This document shows, one piece after another, positions 1-7,122 of a stretch of 18,468 nt of DNA; positions within the stretch are counted from its first letter, which is position 1; each line of letters starts with the position of its first letter. Below the pieces are notes generated by a model that was not told where the DNA came from, did not search any database, and saw only the letters and a program-made list of their open reading frames with translations. The DNA lies in NCBI GenBank assembly GCA_027451915.1, contig DAIDHU010000575.1, positions 1-18,468 on the forward strand. Reading direction: 5' to 3'. Made by a program: the position numbers and the translations under genes. The stretch is from Thiomonas sp. Lineage in GTDB: Bacteria > Pseudomonadota > Gammaproteobacteria > Burkholderiales > Burkholderiaceae_C.

Positions 1-245
1 CCGAAGGCCTTGACGAACACCCCGCCGTCCTTGTTCACCGCCTCGGCCCAGAACTTCAGGCCTTCGTACTGGCCCTGCGAGGCCACCGCGAAGGGCCCCG
101 TGCTGGCGTAGAGGGTGCCGATCTTGATCTGCGCCGGGGCCATGGCCGCGTGGGCGGCCTGCGACGCGATGCCGGCGGCGGCGAGCGCGGCCGCGGCCGC
201 GACGGTCTTCCAGGGCTTGAGCCTCTTGTGCTGTCGAGCTTGCAT
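1..245 (-). CDS. ABC transporter periplasmic binding protein, branched-chain amino acid type (5' part only)
   Basis: Reading the minus strand from the ATG at 245 gives about 81 residues that run off the left edge. Residues 1-34 look like a Sec signal peptide: a basic start (MQARQHKRLKPWK), an Ala-rich hydrophobic core, and a likely cleavage after AAHA. The mature part then reads QIKIGTLYASTGPFAVASQG and continues with a GLKFWAEAVNKDGGV segment. This is the typical opening of LivK/Peripla_BP_6 binding proteins, which deliver branched-chain amino acids, amides or aromatic acids to an ABC importer in the periplasm. A GGAGA ribosome binding site lies 6 bases before the ATG. The ligand cannot be told from this fragment, and the permease and ATPase genes would lie outside the window. 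Confidence 0.82.
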   Translation of the reverse strand, partial: MQARQHKRLKPWKTVAAAAALAAAGIASQAAHAAMAPAQIKIGTLYASTGPFAVASQGQYEGLKFWAEAVNKDGGVFVKAF

Positions 246-535
246 GCGATGTCTCCGTCAAAAAAATGGCCTCGCGAGTCCGGCCGCAGGATGCGCCGTA
301 CGCGATGGCCTGGTTGGCTCCCCTTCTGAGAGTCATCCGATTCTGGTGGCCCCCCCGAAACAGCGTCAACGCGACCTAACCCGTGAAATTGCAACAAGCT
401 GTATCACCCGCCGGATCGTGCCGGCCTCGCGGCCCGTGCGCGGCCACAGCGCCGCCCGGGCCGCGAGGCGCTGGATGCGCGCACTTCGGCGCGGCGGCGG
501 CGCGAGGCGCGCGGGGCCTGGAATGGGTCGATCAC

Positions 536-541
536 TACAAT
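536..541 (+). promoter_or_regulatory. Candidate -10 element for ychF
   Basis: TACAAT matches the sigma-70 -10 consensus at five of six positions and lies 71 bases before the ychF ATG. It stands out in an otherwise very GC-rich stretch. No good -35 hexamer is found 16-18 bp upstream, so the call rests on the -10 alone. Confidence 0.4.
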
Positions 542-593
542 CGTCGCGCTGAACCCCTGGCGTGGCGCATCCGGCCGACTGGTGCGCAAGGGG

Positions 594-602
594 TTATCCA
601 CA
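594..602 (+). promoter_or_regulatory. Consensus DnaA box next to the ychF ribosome binding site
   Basis: TTATCCACA at 594-602 is an exact match to the strong DnaA-box consensus. It ends 10 bases before the ychF ATG and runs into the ribosome binding site AAGGAA (602-607). A single box does not make an origin, and no cluster of boxes or AT-rich unwinding element is present. A chance match is possible; otherwise it could be a DnaA-responsive control site for ychF. Confidence 0.4.
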
Positions 603-612
603 AGGAATTTCC

Positions 613-1704
613 ATGAGCCTCAAATGCGGCATCGTGGGCCTGCCCAACGTCGGCAAGTCCACCCTGTTCAATGCGCTGACCCAGAGCGCGATTCCGGCCG
701 AGAACTACCCCTTCTGCACCATCGAGCCCAACGTGGGCGTGGTGGAGGTGCCGGATCCGCGTCTGCACAAGCTGGCCGAGATCGTCAAGCCGCAGCGCGT
801 GGTGCCGGCGGTGGTGGAGTTCGTCGACATCGCGGGCCTGGTGGCGGGGGCCTCCAAGGGCGAGGGCCTGGGCAACCAGTTCCTCGCGCATATCCGCGAG
901 ACCGACGCCATCGTCAACGTGGTGCGCTGCTTCGACGACCCCAATGTGGTGCACGTGGCCGGGCGCGTGGATCCGCTGGCCGATATCGGCGTGATCCAGA
1001 CCGAACTGTGCCTGGCCGACCTGGGCACCGTGGAAAAGGCCGTACTGCGCGCGCAGAAGACGGCTCGCGCCGGCGACAAGGAGGCGCAGCGCCTGCTGGG
1101 CTTGCTGCAGCGCTGCGAGACCGCGCTGAACCAGGCCAGCCCGGTGCGCGCGCTGGACTTTTCGGACGAGGACCGCGCGCTGCTCAAGCCGCTGTGCCTG
1201 ATCACCGCCAAGCCCGCCATGTTCGTGGGCAACGTGCTGGAGGACGGCTTCGAGAACAACCCGCACCTGGATCGCCTGCGCGAGTACGCGGCCTCGCAGG
1301 GAGCGCCGGTGGTGGCCATCTGCGCCAAGCTTGAGAGCGAACTGGCCGGCATGTCGGCCGAGGAAAAGATCGAGTTCCTGGCGGAACTCGGACAAAGCGA
1401 GCCCGGGCTGAATCGCCTGATCCGCGCGGGCTACGCGCTGCTCGGCCTGCAGACCTATTTCACGGCGGGGGTGAAGGAGGTGCGCGCCTGGACCATCCCG
1501 GTCGGAGCCACGGCTCCACAGGCCGCCGGCGTGATCCACACCGATTTCGAACGCGGCTTCATCCGCGCGCAGACCATCGCCTTCGACGATTTCGTGAAAT
1601 ACGCTGGCGAACAGGGCGCCAAGGACGCAGGGCGCATGCGTGCCGAGGGCAAGGACTACGTGGTGCGCGACGGCGACGTGCTGAACTTCCTGTTCAACGT
1701 CTGA
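613..1704 (+). CDS. ychF: Ribosome-binding ATPase YchF (Obg-family, OLA1-type)
   Basis: This 363-residue protein has the full usual length of YchF. It starts MSLKCGIVGLPNVGKSTLFN, with the G1/P-loop GLPNVGKST at residues 9-17. The G3 motif follows as DIAGLV within FVDIAGLVAGASKGEGLGN, where the residue after DxxG is hydrophobic, a mark of the family. A coiled-coil insertion follows, and the C-terminal TGS-like domain ends in GKDYVVRDGDVLNFLFNV. YchF is a cytosolic ATPase (it prefers ATP to GTP) that binds ribosomes and has been linked to translation start and oxidative stress. The start is fixed by AAGGAA five bases upstream; an earlier in-frame ATG at 562 lacks support. In many proteobacteria pth sits just upstream, but here the neighbour is a transporter gene. 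Confidence 0.97.
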   Translation: MSLKCGIVGLPNVGKSTLFNALTQSAIPAENYPFCTIEPNVGVVEVPDPRLHKLAEIVKPQRVVPAVVEFVDIAGLVAGASKGEGLGNQFLAHIRETDAIVNVVRCFDDPNVVHVAGRVDPLADIGVIQTELCLADLGTVEKAVLRAQKTARAGDKEAQRLLGLLQRCETALNQASPVRALDFSDEDRALLKPLCLITAKPAMFVGNVLEDGFENNPHLDRLREYAASQGAPVVAICAKLESELAGMSAEEKIEFLAELGQSEPGLNRLIRAGYALLGLQTYFTAGVKEVRAWTIPVGATAPQAAGVIHTDFERGFIRAQTIAFDDFVKYAGEQGAKDAGRMRAEGKDYVVRDGDVLNFLFNV

Positions 1705-1710
1705 TGCGCG

Positions 1711-1726
1711 GGAGGCTCGCGCCTCC
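1711..1726. terminator. Short hairpin between convergent ychF and lrp-like genes
   Basis: GGAGGC at 1711-1716 and GCCTCC at 1721-1726 form a perfect 6-bp stem with a 4-base loop. It sits in the 22-bp gap between the ychF stop and the stop of the convergent regulator gene. There is no U-tract on either strand, so it is a weak bidirectional terminator candidate only. Confidence 0.4.
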
Positions 1727-2221
1727 TCAGATCTCCACCGGCAGCATGCCCGCCGCCTTGACCTCGCGAAGCGACAGGCTGGTGTGAATGTCCCGCACGC
1801 CGGGCAGGGCGCAGACCTTGTCGCGCACCAGCCGGGCGAAGGCATCGTGGTCGGTGGCGACCAGCTCGAGCTGGTAGTCGTAGTGGCCGGAAAGGTTCTG
1901 GCAGGCCACGATGCCGTTGAGGGCGACCACCTGCGCCTCGAAGCTGGCCGCGCTGCGCGTGGTGTGCTCCTGCATGCGCACGTAGACAAAACCGTGCACT
2001 CCCAGGCCGATGCGCCTGCGATCCAGGCGTGCGTGATAACCGATGATCACGCCGGCTTTCTCCAGGATCTGCACGCGCCGCCAGCAGGGCGATGGCGAGA
2101 GCGACACGCGTTCGGCCAATTCGGCCATGGTCAGCCTGGCGTCGCCCTGCAGCGCATCGAGGATGCGCCGATCGATGCGATCGAGTTCGCGTTGCGTTTC
2201 CTGCTCTTCCTGCTGTTCCAT
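1727..2221 (-). CDS. Lrp/AsnC-family transcriptional regulator
   Basis: From the ATG at 2221 this is a 164-residue protein, the usual Lrp-family size. LDRIDRRILDALQGDARLT leads into a helix-turn-helix at about residues 31-52 (MAELAERVSLSPSPCWRRVQ) followed by LEKAGVIIGYHARLD. This is the classic Lrp/AsnC DNA-binding domain. Residues from about 74 to 150 form the RAM ligand-binding and oligomerisation domain, including LSGHYDYQLELVATD. Such proteins sense amino acids and often repress their own gene. An ATG 13 codons earlier (2260) is possible, but the best promoter match lies across it, so the downstream start is preferred. The ligand is unknown. The gene is divergent from rarD, which makes rarD a plausible target. 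Confidence 0.92.
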   Translation of the reverse strand: MEQQEEQETQRELDRIDRRILDALQGDARLTMAELAERVSLSPSPCWRRVQILEKAGVIIGYHARLDRRRIGLGVHGFVYVRMQEHTTRSAASFEAQVVALNGIVACQNLSGHYDYQLELVATDHDAFARLVRDKVCALPGVRDIHTSLSLREVKAAGMLPVEI

Positions 2222-2255
2222 GCGGACACCCCCGACTTGGAAAAACCTTTCGGAG

Positions 2256-2290
2256 AACATAGGCGCACGGGCCTGATTTTGGGAAATATC
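2256..2290 (-). promoter_or_regulatory. Candidate promoter and dyad operator of the Lrp-like gene
   Basis: On the minus strand TTCCCA (2285-2280) and TATGTT (2261-2256) are spaced by 18 bp, each matching the sigma-70 consensus at four of six positions. The -35 lies inside the imperfect dyad GATTTTGGGAAATATC at 2275-2290, with half-sites GATNTT-N4-AANATC. This is an AT-rich island in GC-rich DNA, of the size Lrp-family dimers bind. The position over the -35 fits autorepression, which is typical of the family. Assignment is by inspection only. Confidence 0.45.
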
Positions 2291-2474
2291 ACCCCGTCAA
2301 CCTGGCGATACTTCTCCCCATCGCCGCCGCGGGCAATCGACCAGCCCTCGGCGCAACCCTTTCCCGTGGGGAGCCTTCGACCATGCGCAACGCAAGCTCA
2401 GCCGCCCGAGCTGAGCCCCTGAGCGCGGAATCTGCGCGTACCATGACGGGTTTTCCTGCCGCCGCGGCCCGACC

Positions 2475-3359
2475 ATGAATCCCGGCATCGCCTATGCCCT
2501 TGGCGCCTACATCGTCTGGGGCCTGTTTCCGCTGTATTTTCATCTGCTGGAGCCACTGCCGGCGCCGCAGATCCTGGCCCATCGCATGGTCTGGTCGGCG
2601 CTGCTGGTGCTGCTGATCCTGCTGGCCCTGCGGCGCTGGTCCTGGGTGCGCCAGTTGCGGGATCGGCCGGGAGTGGTCGCGCGTTTCGCCGCCAGCGCAG
2701 TGGTGCTGGCCTGCAACTGGCTGACCTATATCTGGTCGGTGAACAACGGCCACGTGGTGGAAGCCAGCCTGGGCTACTACATCAACCCGCTGATGAACGT
2801 GGCCCTGGGCACCGTGCTGCTGCACGAGCGCATGCGTCGGCTGCAGTGGGCGGCGGTGGCGGTGGCCGCGGCCGGGGTGCTGTGGATGGCCTTCGGCGTG
2901 GGCCACATGCCCTGGCTGGCCCTGATCCTGGCGGTCAGCTTCAGCAGCTACAGCCTGCTGCGCAAGATCGCCCCCCTGGGTTCGCTCGAGGGCCTGGCGC
3001 TGGAAACCGCGGTGCTGCTGCCGCTTGCATTGCTGTACCTGGGCTGGACCAGCCTGCGCGGCGACAACGCCTTCGCACTCGGCGACCTGGACCTGAAGCT
3101 GCTGCTGATGGCCAGCGGGCCGGTCACCGCCATCCCGCTGCTCATGTTCGCGGCCGGCGCCCGTCGCATTCCCTTCTCGCTGCTGGGCATCCTGCAGTAC
3201 ACCACGCCCACCTTGCTGCTGGTGCTGGGCATCGCCGTGTACCACGAGGCCTTCGGCGCCTCCAGGGCGCTGGGCTTCGGATTGGTGTGGGTCGGCATCG
3301 CCCTGTACATCGCCGAGGGCATGCTGCGGCGGCGCCGCCCGGAGCGCGCGCCCGCCTGA
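2475..3359 (+). CDS. rarD: RarD-type EamA/DMT-superfamily transporter
   Basis: This 294-residue inner-membrane protein has about ten hydrophobic segments. The start MNPGIAYALGAYIVWGLFPL, followed by QILAHRMVWS, and the stretch WLTYIWSVNNGHVVEASLGY ahead of YYINPLMNVALG are hallmarks of RarD. The family is named from an E. coli gene annotated as chloramphenicol-sensitive protein. The real substrate is not established; other EamA members export amino acids or metabolites. The second EamA-like half runs from about residue 150 to 285 and ends in an Arg-rich tail (MLRRRRPERAPA). The gene is divergent from the Lrp-type regulator across 253 bp. No convincing promoter was found in that gap apart from the regulator's own. 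Confidence 0.9.
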   Translation: MNPGIAYALGAYIVWGLFPLYFHLLEPLPAPQILAHRMVWSALLVLLILLALRRWSWVRQLRDRPGVVARFAASAVVLACNWLTYIWSVNNGHVVEASLGYYINPLMNVALGTVLLHERMRRLQWAAVAVAAAGVLWMAFGVGHMPWLALILAVSFSSYSLLRKIAPLGSLEGLALETAVLLPLALLYLGWTSLRGDNAFALGDLDLKLLLMASGPVTAIPLLMFAAGARRIPFSLLGILQYTTPTLLLVLGIAVYHEAFGASRALGFGLVWVGIALYIAEGMLRRRRPERAPA

Positions 3360-3629
3360 TCAGCCCCGCGCGCAGGCCATCCAGCTGCCGGCAACGGCGG
3401 CGAGCACCACCGCGGCGTAGTCCAGCATGGCGCCGTCGCGCAACAATCCGACCCCCGTCAGCAGCACATGCACGCCCCAGGCGGCCAACGCCCCCCATGC
3501 GGCCTGGCGGGCCCAGCGCCCCGGACAGGGCCGCAGCACGCGTCGCGCGGCCAGCCCGGTGCCGGCGCCGACGAACAAGGGCATGAGACTGGTGGCGAGC
3601 AGCCAGCGCAGGGCGATCAGGACGATCAT
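3360..3629 (-). CDS. Small hypothetical membrane protein (89 residues)
   Basis: From the ATG at 3629 the product begins MIVLIALRWLLATSLMPLFV and has three hydrophobic stretches, at about residues 1-24, 37-57 and 66-85. A basic, Pro-containing loop (RRVLRPCPGRWARQ) lies between the first two. It looks like a genuine small inner-membrane protein, not a shadow: its stop codon abuts the rarD stop exactly (TGATCA at 3357-3362), it fills the gap between rarD and hemA, and it has membrane-protein composition. The start is uncertain; a TTG at 3677 would add 16 residues, and neither start has a clear ribosome binding site. I do not recognise a family. Confidence 0.62.
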   Translation of the reverse strand: MIVLIALRWLLATSLMPLFVGAGTGLAARRVLRPCPGRWARQAAWGALAAWGVHVLLTGVGLLRDGAMLDYAAVVLAAVAGSWMACARG

Positions 3630-3760
3630 CGAGGGAGCGCGGAACGGGGGGCGGGGACAGGTTGAATCTTCGCGCAAAGGGCGCCAAGCGTGAAATCGTG
3701 CGCGGCTTTGACCTTGGTCATCCGCAAAGACCCGGCTAGCTTCGTAGAATTGAATGTGTC

Positions 3761-5053
3761 ATGTTATTAGCAGCCGTCGGAGTCAACCATCAGACCGCGC
3801 CGCTGGATCTGCGCGAGCGTCTGGCATTTTCGGCCGAAGGGCTGAAGGAAGGGTTGCGCGCCTTGCGCGACACCCTGCACGCGCGCACCGGCGGCAGCGC
3901 GGTCGAGACCGCGATCCTGTCGACCTGCAATCGCACCGAGATCTATTGCGCCGCGCAGGCCGATCCGCGCGAGGCGCTGGTGAACTGGCTGGCCGACTCG
4001 CGCGAATTGCGCGAGGGTGACCTCATGCAGCACAGCTACCGCCTGGTGCACGAAGGCGCGGTACGCCACGCCTTTCGCGTGGCCAGCGGGCTGGACTCGA
4101 TGGTGCTGGGCGAGCCGCAGATCCTCGGCCAGATGAAGGACGCCGTGCGCACGGCCTCGGACACCGGAACGCTGGGCGGCACCCTCGGCCAGATGTTCCA
4201 GCGCACCTTTGCCGTCGCCAAGGAGGTTCGAAGCACCACCGAGATCTGCGCGCATTCGGTGAGCATGGCGGCGGCCACGGTCAAGCTGGCCGAGGCGGTG
4301 TTCGAGAGCCTGGCCGACTGCCGCGTGCTGCTGATCGGGGCCGGCGAGATGATCGAGTTGGTGGCCACTCACTTCGCTTCCCGGCAGCCCAGGCACATGG
4401 CCATCGCCAACCGCACCCTGGAGCGCGGTGCGCGCCTGGCGCAACAGGTGGGGGCCGAGGCCATGCGTCTGGCGGACATGCCCCAGCGCCTGGCCGAGTT
4501 CGACATCGTGGTCAGCTCCACCGCCAGCACCCTGCCCATCATCGGCCTGGGCGCGGCCGAGCGCATGGTGCGCCAGCGCCGCCACAAGCCCGTGGTGATG
4601 GTCGACCTGGCCGTGCCCCGCGACATCGAGGCCGAAGTCTCCCAGCTTCCCGACGTGTACCTGTACTCGGTGGACGACCTGACCGAGCTGGTGCGCAGCA
4701 ACGGCGAACGCCGCCAGGCCGCCGTGCACCAGGCCGAGTCGATCATCGAGAGCCGCGTGCAGGGTTTCCTGCAGTGGATGGATGACCGCGAACAGGTTCC
4801 CCTGATCCGCCAGCTGCAGGAGCAAAGCCGCAACTGGCAGCAGGCGGAGCTGGACCGCGCGCGCCGCGCGCTGGCCCGGGGAGATTCCCCCGATGCGGTG
4901 ATGGAACTGCTGGCGCGCAACCTGTCGCAGAAATTCCTGCACAATGCCTTCGCGGCCATGCACCACACCGACCCCCAGCACCGCGACCAGGTCACGCGCG
5001 CGGTGCAGCGCCTGTTCCTGACGCCGCATCGCGGCTACGGCAGCAACTCCTAG
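3761..5053 (+). CDS. hemA: Glutamyl-tRNA reductase
   Basis: HemA reduces glutamyl-tRNA(Glu) with NADPH to glutamate-1-semialdehyde, the first committed step of tetrapyrrole synthesis by the C5 route. The 430-residue product opens MLLAAVGVNHQTAPLDLRER. The catalytic cysteine is Cys56 in ILSTCNRTEIYC. LDSMVLGEPQILGQMKDA (111-128) belongs to the catalytic domain, the Rossmann motif GAGEM lies at 193-197, and a helical dimerisation domain completes the protein. It heads a plus-strand run with prfA, prmC, grxD and ubiX. HemA-prfA-prmC linkage is widespread in proteobacteria. No good ribosome binding site precedes the ATG. The start is set by homology to the usual N-terminus. A TAGAAT at 3745-3750 is too close to the start to be a confident -10. 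Confidence 0.98.
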   Translation: MLLAAVGVNHQTAPLDLRERLAFSAEGLKEGLRALRDTLHARTGGSAVETAILSTCNRTEIYCAAQADPREALVNWLADSRELREGDLMQHSYRLVHEGAVRHAFRVASGLDSMVLGEPQILGQMKDAVRTASDTGTLGGTLGQMFQRTFAVAKEVRSTTEICAHSVSMAAATVKLAEAVFESLADCRVLLIGAGEMIELVATHFASRQPRHMAIANRTLERGARLAQQVGAEAMRLADMPQRLAEFDIVVSSTASTLPIIGLGAAERMVRQRRHKPVVMVDLAVPRDIEAEVSQLPDVYLYSVDDLTELVRSNGERRQAAVHQAESIIESRVQGFLQWMDDREQVPLIRQLQEQSRNWQQAELDRARRALARGDSPDAVMELLARNLSQKFLHNAFAAMHHTDPQHRDQVTRAVQRLFLTPHRGYGSNS

Positions 5054-5073
5054 TGTCCTGGGCCAGCGGCGCG

Positions 5074-5124
5074 GCGCCCCTCGGGCGCATGTGCCGCGGC
5101 CCCGGACCGCCTGCCCCGACAGGC
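5074..5124 (+). other. Two small hairpins in the hemA-prfA gap
   Basis: The 77-base gap between the hemA stop and the prfA ATG holds two inverted repeats. GCGCCC/GGGCGC is at 5074-5088 with a 3-base loop. GCCTG/CAGGC is at 5109-5124 with a 6-base loop, ending six bases before the prfA ATG, where a Shine-Dalgarno would be expected. There is no U-tract, so these are more likely mRNA structure than a terminator. Confidence 0.35.
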
Positions 5125-5130
5125 ACGACG

Positions 5131-6198
5131 ATGAAAGCCTCCCTTCGCGACAAGCTCGACGCAGCCGCCCGCCGGCTCGAGGAAATCGACGCCTTGCTGG
5201 GTGCCGAGGGCACCGACGCGCAACGCCTGCGCGAACTGGGCAGCGAACGCTCGGATCTGGCCCCGGTGGTGGCGCTGCATGCTGATCTGGTCGCCTGCGA
5301 GGCGGCGCGCGAGCAGGCGCGCGCTCTGTTGGCCGACCCGGAGATGCGCGGCCTGGCCGAGGAGGAAGTTCGAAGCTGCGGCGAGCGCATCGAGCAGTTG
5401 GAGGATGCCTTGCAATGCGCGCTGCTGCCGCGCGACCCGGACGACCGCAAGGCCGCCTTCCTCGAAGTGCGCGCCGGCACCGGAGGCGAGGAATCGGCGC
5501 TGTTCGCGGCCGATCTGCTGCGCATGTACACGCGCTACGCCGAGCGCCGCGGCTGGCGCACCGAGCTGCTGGGCCACAGCGACAGCGATCTGGGTGGAGT
5601 CAAGGAAGCCGTGCTGCGCATCAGCGGCGACGGTGTGTACGGACGCCTGAAGTTCGAGTCCGGCGGGCATCGCGTGCAACGCGTGCCGGCCACCGAGTCA
5701 CAGGGCCGCATCCATACCAGCGCGGCCACCGTGGCGGTGATGCCCGAGCCCGACGCGCAGGCGGCGGTGTCGATCAACCCGGCCGAGTTGCGCATCGACA
5801 CCTTCCGCTCCTCGGGCGCGGGCGGGCAGCACATCAACAAGACCGATTCGGCGGTGCGCATCACCCACCTGCCCACCGGGCTGGTCGTGGAATGCCAGGA
5901 CGACCGCTCGCAGCATCGCAACAAGGCCCGTGCCCTGGAAGTGCTGGCGGCGCGCCTGGAGCAGCGCCAGCGCCAGCAGGCTCAGGAGCGCGAGGCGGCG
6001 CAGCGCAGGAGCCTGGTGGGCAGCGGCGATCGCTCGGACCGCATCCGCACCTACAACGTGCCGCAGGGCCGCGTGACCGACCATCGCATCAACCTGACCT
6101 TGCACAAGATCGACGCCATTCTCGGCGGCGAACTCGACGAGATGCTCGACGCGCTGCACGCCGAGCACCAGGCCGAACAGCTGGCCGCGCTGGGATGA
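5131..6198 (+). CDS. prfA: Peptide chain release factor 1
   Basis: RF1 reads UAA and UAG stop codons on the ribosome and triggers release of the finished chain. The 355-residue product has the family's normal length. The stop-codon recognition motif PAT is at 186-188 (RVPATESQGRIHTS); RF2 would have SPF, so this is RF1. The catalytic GGQ is at 231-233 in SSGAGGQHINKTDSAVRITH, and the glutamine at 233 is the target of PrmC, encoded next. The open frame extends upstream to 5053, but the ATG at 5131 gives the standard N-terminus MKASLRDKLDAAARRLEEID. Confidence 0.98.
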   Translation: MKASLRDKLDAAARRLEEIDALLGAEGTDAQRLRELGSERSDLAPVVALHADLVACEAAREQARALLADPEMRGLAEEEVRSCGERIEQLEDALQCALLPRDPDDRKAAFLEVRAGTGGEESALFAADLLRMYTRYAERRGWRTELLGHSDSDLGGVKEAVLRISGDGVYGRLKFESGGHRVQRVPATESQGRIHTSAATVAVMPEPDAQAAVSINPAELRIDTFRSSGAGGQHINKTDSAVRITHLPTGLVVECQDDRSQHRNKARALEVLAARLEQRQRQQAQEREAAQRRSLVGSGDRSDRIRTYNVPQGRVTDHRINLTLHKIDAILGGELDEMLDALHAEHQAEQLAALG

Positions 6199-7034
6199 CC
6201 CGCGACGAATGGCTGCGCGCCAGCGGCATCGAGCGCGCCGACGCGCTGGTGTTGCTGCGCGAACTCGCCGGCGTGTCGCGCGCGGCCTTGCTGGCGCATC
6301 CCGAAGCCGAGCTGGATGCGGCGCGGCTGGAGGCGCTGGAGCGGGCGGCCGAAGCTCTGCGCGGCGGGCTGCCACTGGCCTACGTCCTGGGTTGGCGGGA
6401 GTTCTACGGATTGCGCCTGGAGCTCAACCGCCATGTGCTGATCCCCCGCCCCGACACCGAATTGCTGGTGGAGTTCGCCCTGCGGCGCATCGACCCCCGC
6501 CATGCGGCCGAGGTGCTCGACCTGGGCACTGGAAGCGGGGCCATCGCCATCGCCATCGCGCACGAGCGCCCGCTGGCGCGCGTGCACGGCGCGGACCTCA
6601 GCGCCGAGGCGCTGGAACTGGCGCGGCGCAATGCCGAGCGCCTGCTGGCCCCGGAACGCCCCGGCGGCGCGGCCCGCTGGCACCTGGGAGACTGGATGCA
6701 GGCGCTGGCACCCGGGGCCGGGGATTTCGACCTCATCGTCTCCAACCCGCCCTACGTGGCCGAGGCGGATCCGCACCTGGCGGCGCTGCGCCACGAGCCG
6801 GCCCTGGCCCTGGTGGGAGCGCGCGCCTGCGCGGACGGGCTGGGGGACATCCGCGTGCTCGTCGCCCAGGCGGCGCCACGCCTGCGCGCCGGAGCCTGGC
6901 TGGCACTGGAGCACGGCTACGACCAGGCCGCGGCCGTGCGCGCGCTGCTGCAAGGAGCCGGGCTGCTCGAGGTGCACAGCCTGCGCGACCTGGCGGGCAT
7001 CGAACGGGTCACGGCGGGGCGAGCCGGGCAATGA
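6195..7034 (+). CDS. prmC: Release factor glutamine N5-methyltransferase
   Basis: PrmC transfers a methyl group from S-adenosylmethionine to the GGQ glutamine of RF1 and RF2. The 279-residue product has an N-terminal helical substrate-binding domain (1-75), the linker PRPDTELLVE (84-93), SAM motif I DLGTGSGAIAIA (109-120) and the catalytic NPPY at 184-187 in LIVSNPPYVAEADPHL. Its ATG overlaps the prfA stop (ATGA at 6195-6198). This suggests translational coupling of the modifying enzyme to its substrate. Confidence 0.97.
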   Translation: MTRDEWLRASGIERADALVLLRELAGVSRAALLAHPEAELDAARLEALERAAEALRGGLPLAYVLGWREFYGLRLELNRHVLIPRPDTELLVEFALRRIDPRHAAEVLDLGTGSGAIAIAIAHERPLARVHGADLSAEALELARRNAERLLAPERPGGAARWHLGDWMQALAPGAGDFDLIVSNPPYVAEADPHLAALRHEPALALVGARACADGLGDIRVLVAQAAPRLRAGAWLALEHGYDQAAAVRALLQGAGLLEVHSLRDLAGIERVTAGRAGQ

Positions 7035-7065
7035 CCCCTGGCCGGCGCGCAACAGCGGTCTTTCC

Positions 7066-7080
7066 TACAATCCGGGGATT
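7066..7080 (+). promoter_or_regulatory. Candidate internal promoter (-10) for grxD-ubiX
   Basis: TACAAT at 7066-7071 is a five-of-six -10 match and lies 51 bases before the grxD ATG. It overlaps the dyad AATCC-GG-GGATT at 7069-7080. There is no clear -35 in the GC-rich DNA upstream. If active it would give grxD and ubiX a promoter separate from hemA. Confidence 0.4.
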
Positions 7081-7122
7081 CGCCGCATCTTGCTTCCCCC
7101 ACCTGATTCCCGAGGCTCCCCG

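Larger units (their letters stand above)
246..612. other. Intergenic region between the binding-protein gene and ychF
   Basis: This 367-bp gap separates two divergent genes and must hold both promoters. On the plus strand the best promoter-like element is TACAAT at 536-541. A consensus DnaA box overlaps the ychF ribosome binding site region. Two homopolymers stand out: seven A at 260-266 (seven U in the minus-strand leader) and seven C at 350-356. I see no convincing small gene or RNA. The short open frames here are low-complexity, Arg/Ala/Pro-rich shadows. Confidence 0.6.

Noticed and set aside
255..290. Possible attenuator before the binding-protein gene (GC-rich stretch followed by seven U on the minus strand)
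   Set aside because: The best stem is only about four base pairs, too weak for a terminator, and the U-run is immediately followed by the ribosome binding site.
594..602. Replication origin at the DnaA box
   Set aside because: Only one box, no cluster, no AT-rich unwinding region, and none of dnaA, dnaN or gyrB nearby.
535..1989. Long minus-strand frame opposite ychF
   Set aside because: Antisense to ychF, rich in His/Gln/Ala, with no recognisable domain; the sense protein is unambiguous.
3708..3750. hemA promoter from TTGACC (3708-3713) and TAGAAT (3745-3750)
   Set aside because: The spacing is 31 bp, far from the usual 16-18, and TAGAAT would leave a leader of only about four bases.
5415..7034. 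A single 539-codon frame joining prfA DNA to prmC, which could look like a fusion
   Set aside because: The first half is out of frame with prfA and shadow-like. PrmC proper starts at the ATG overlapping the prfA stop.
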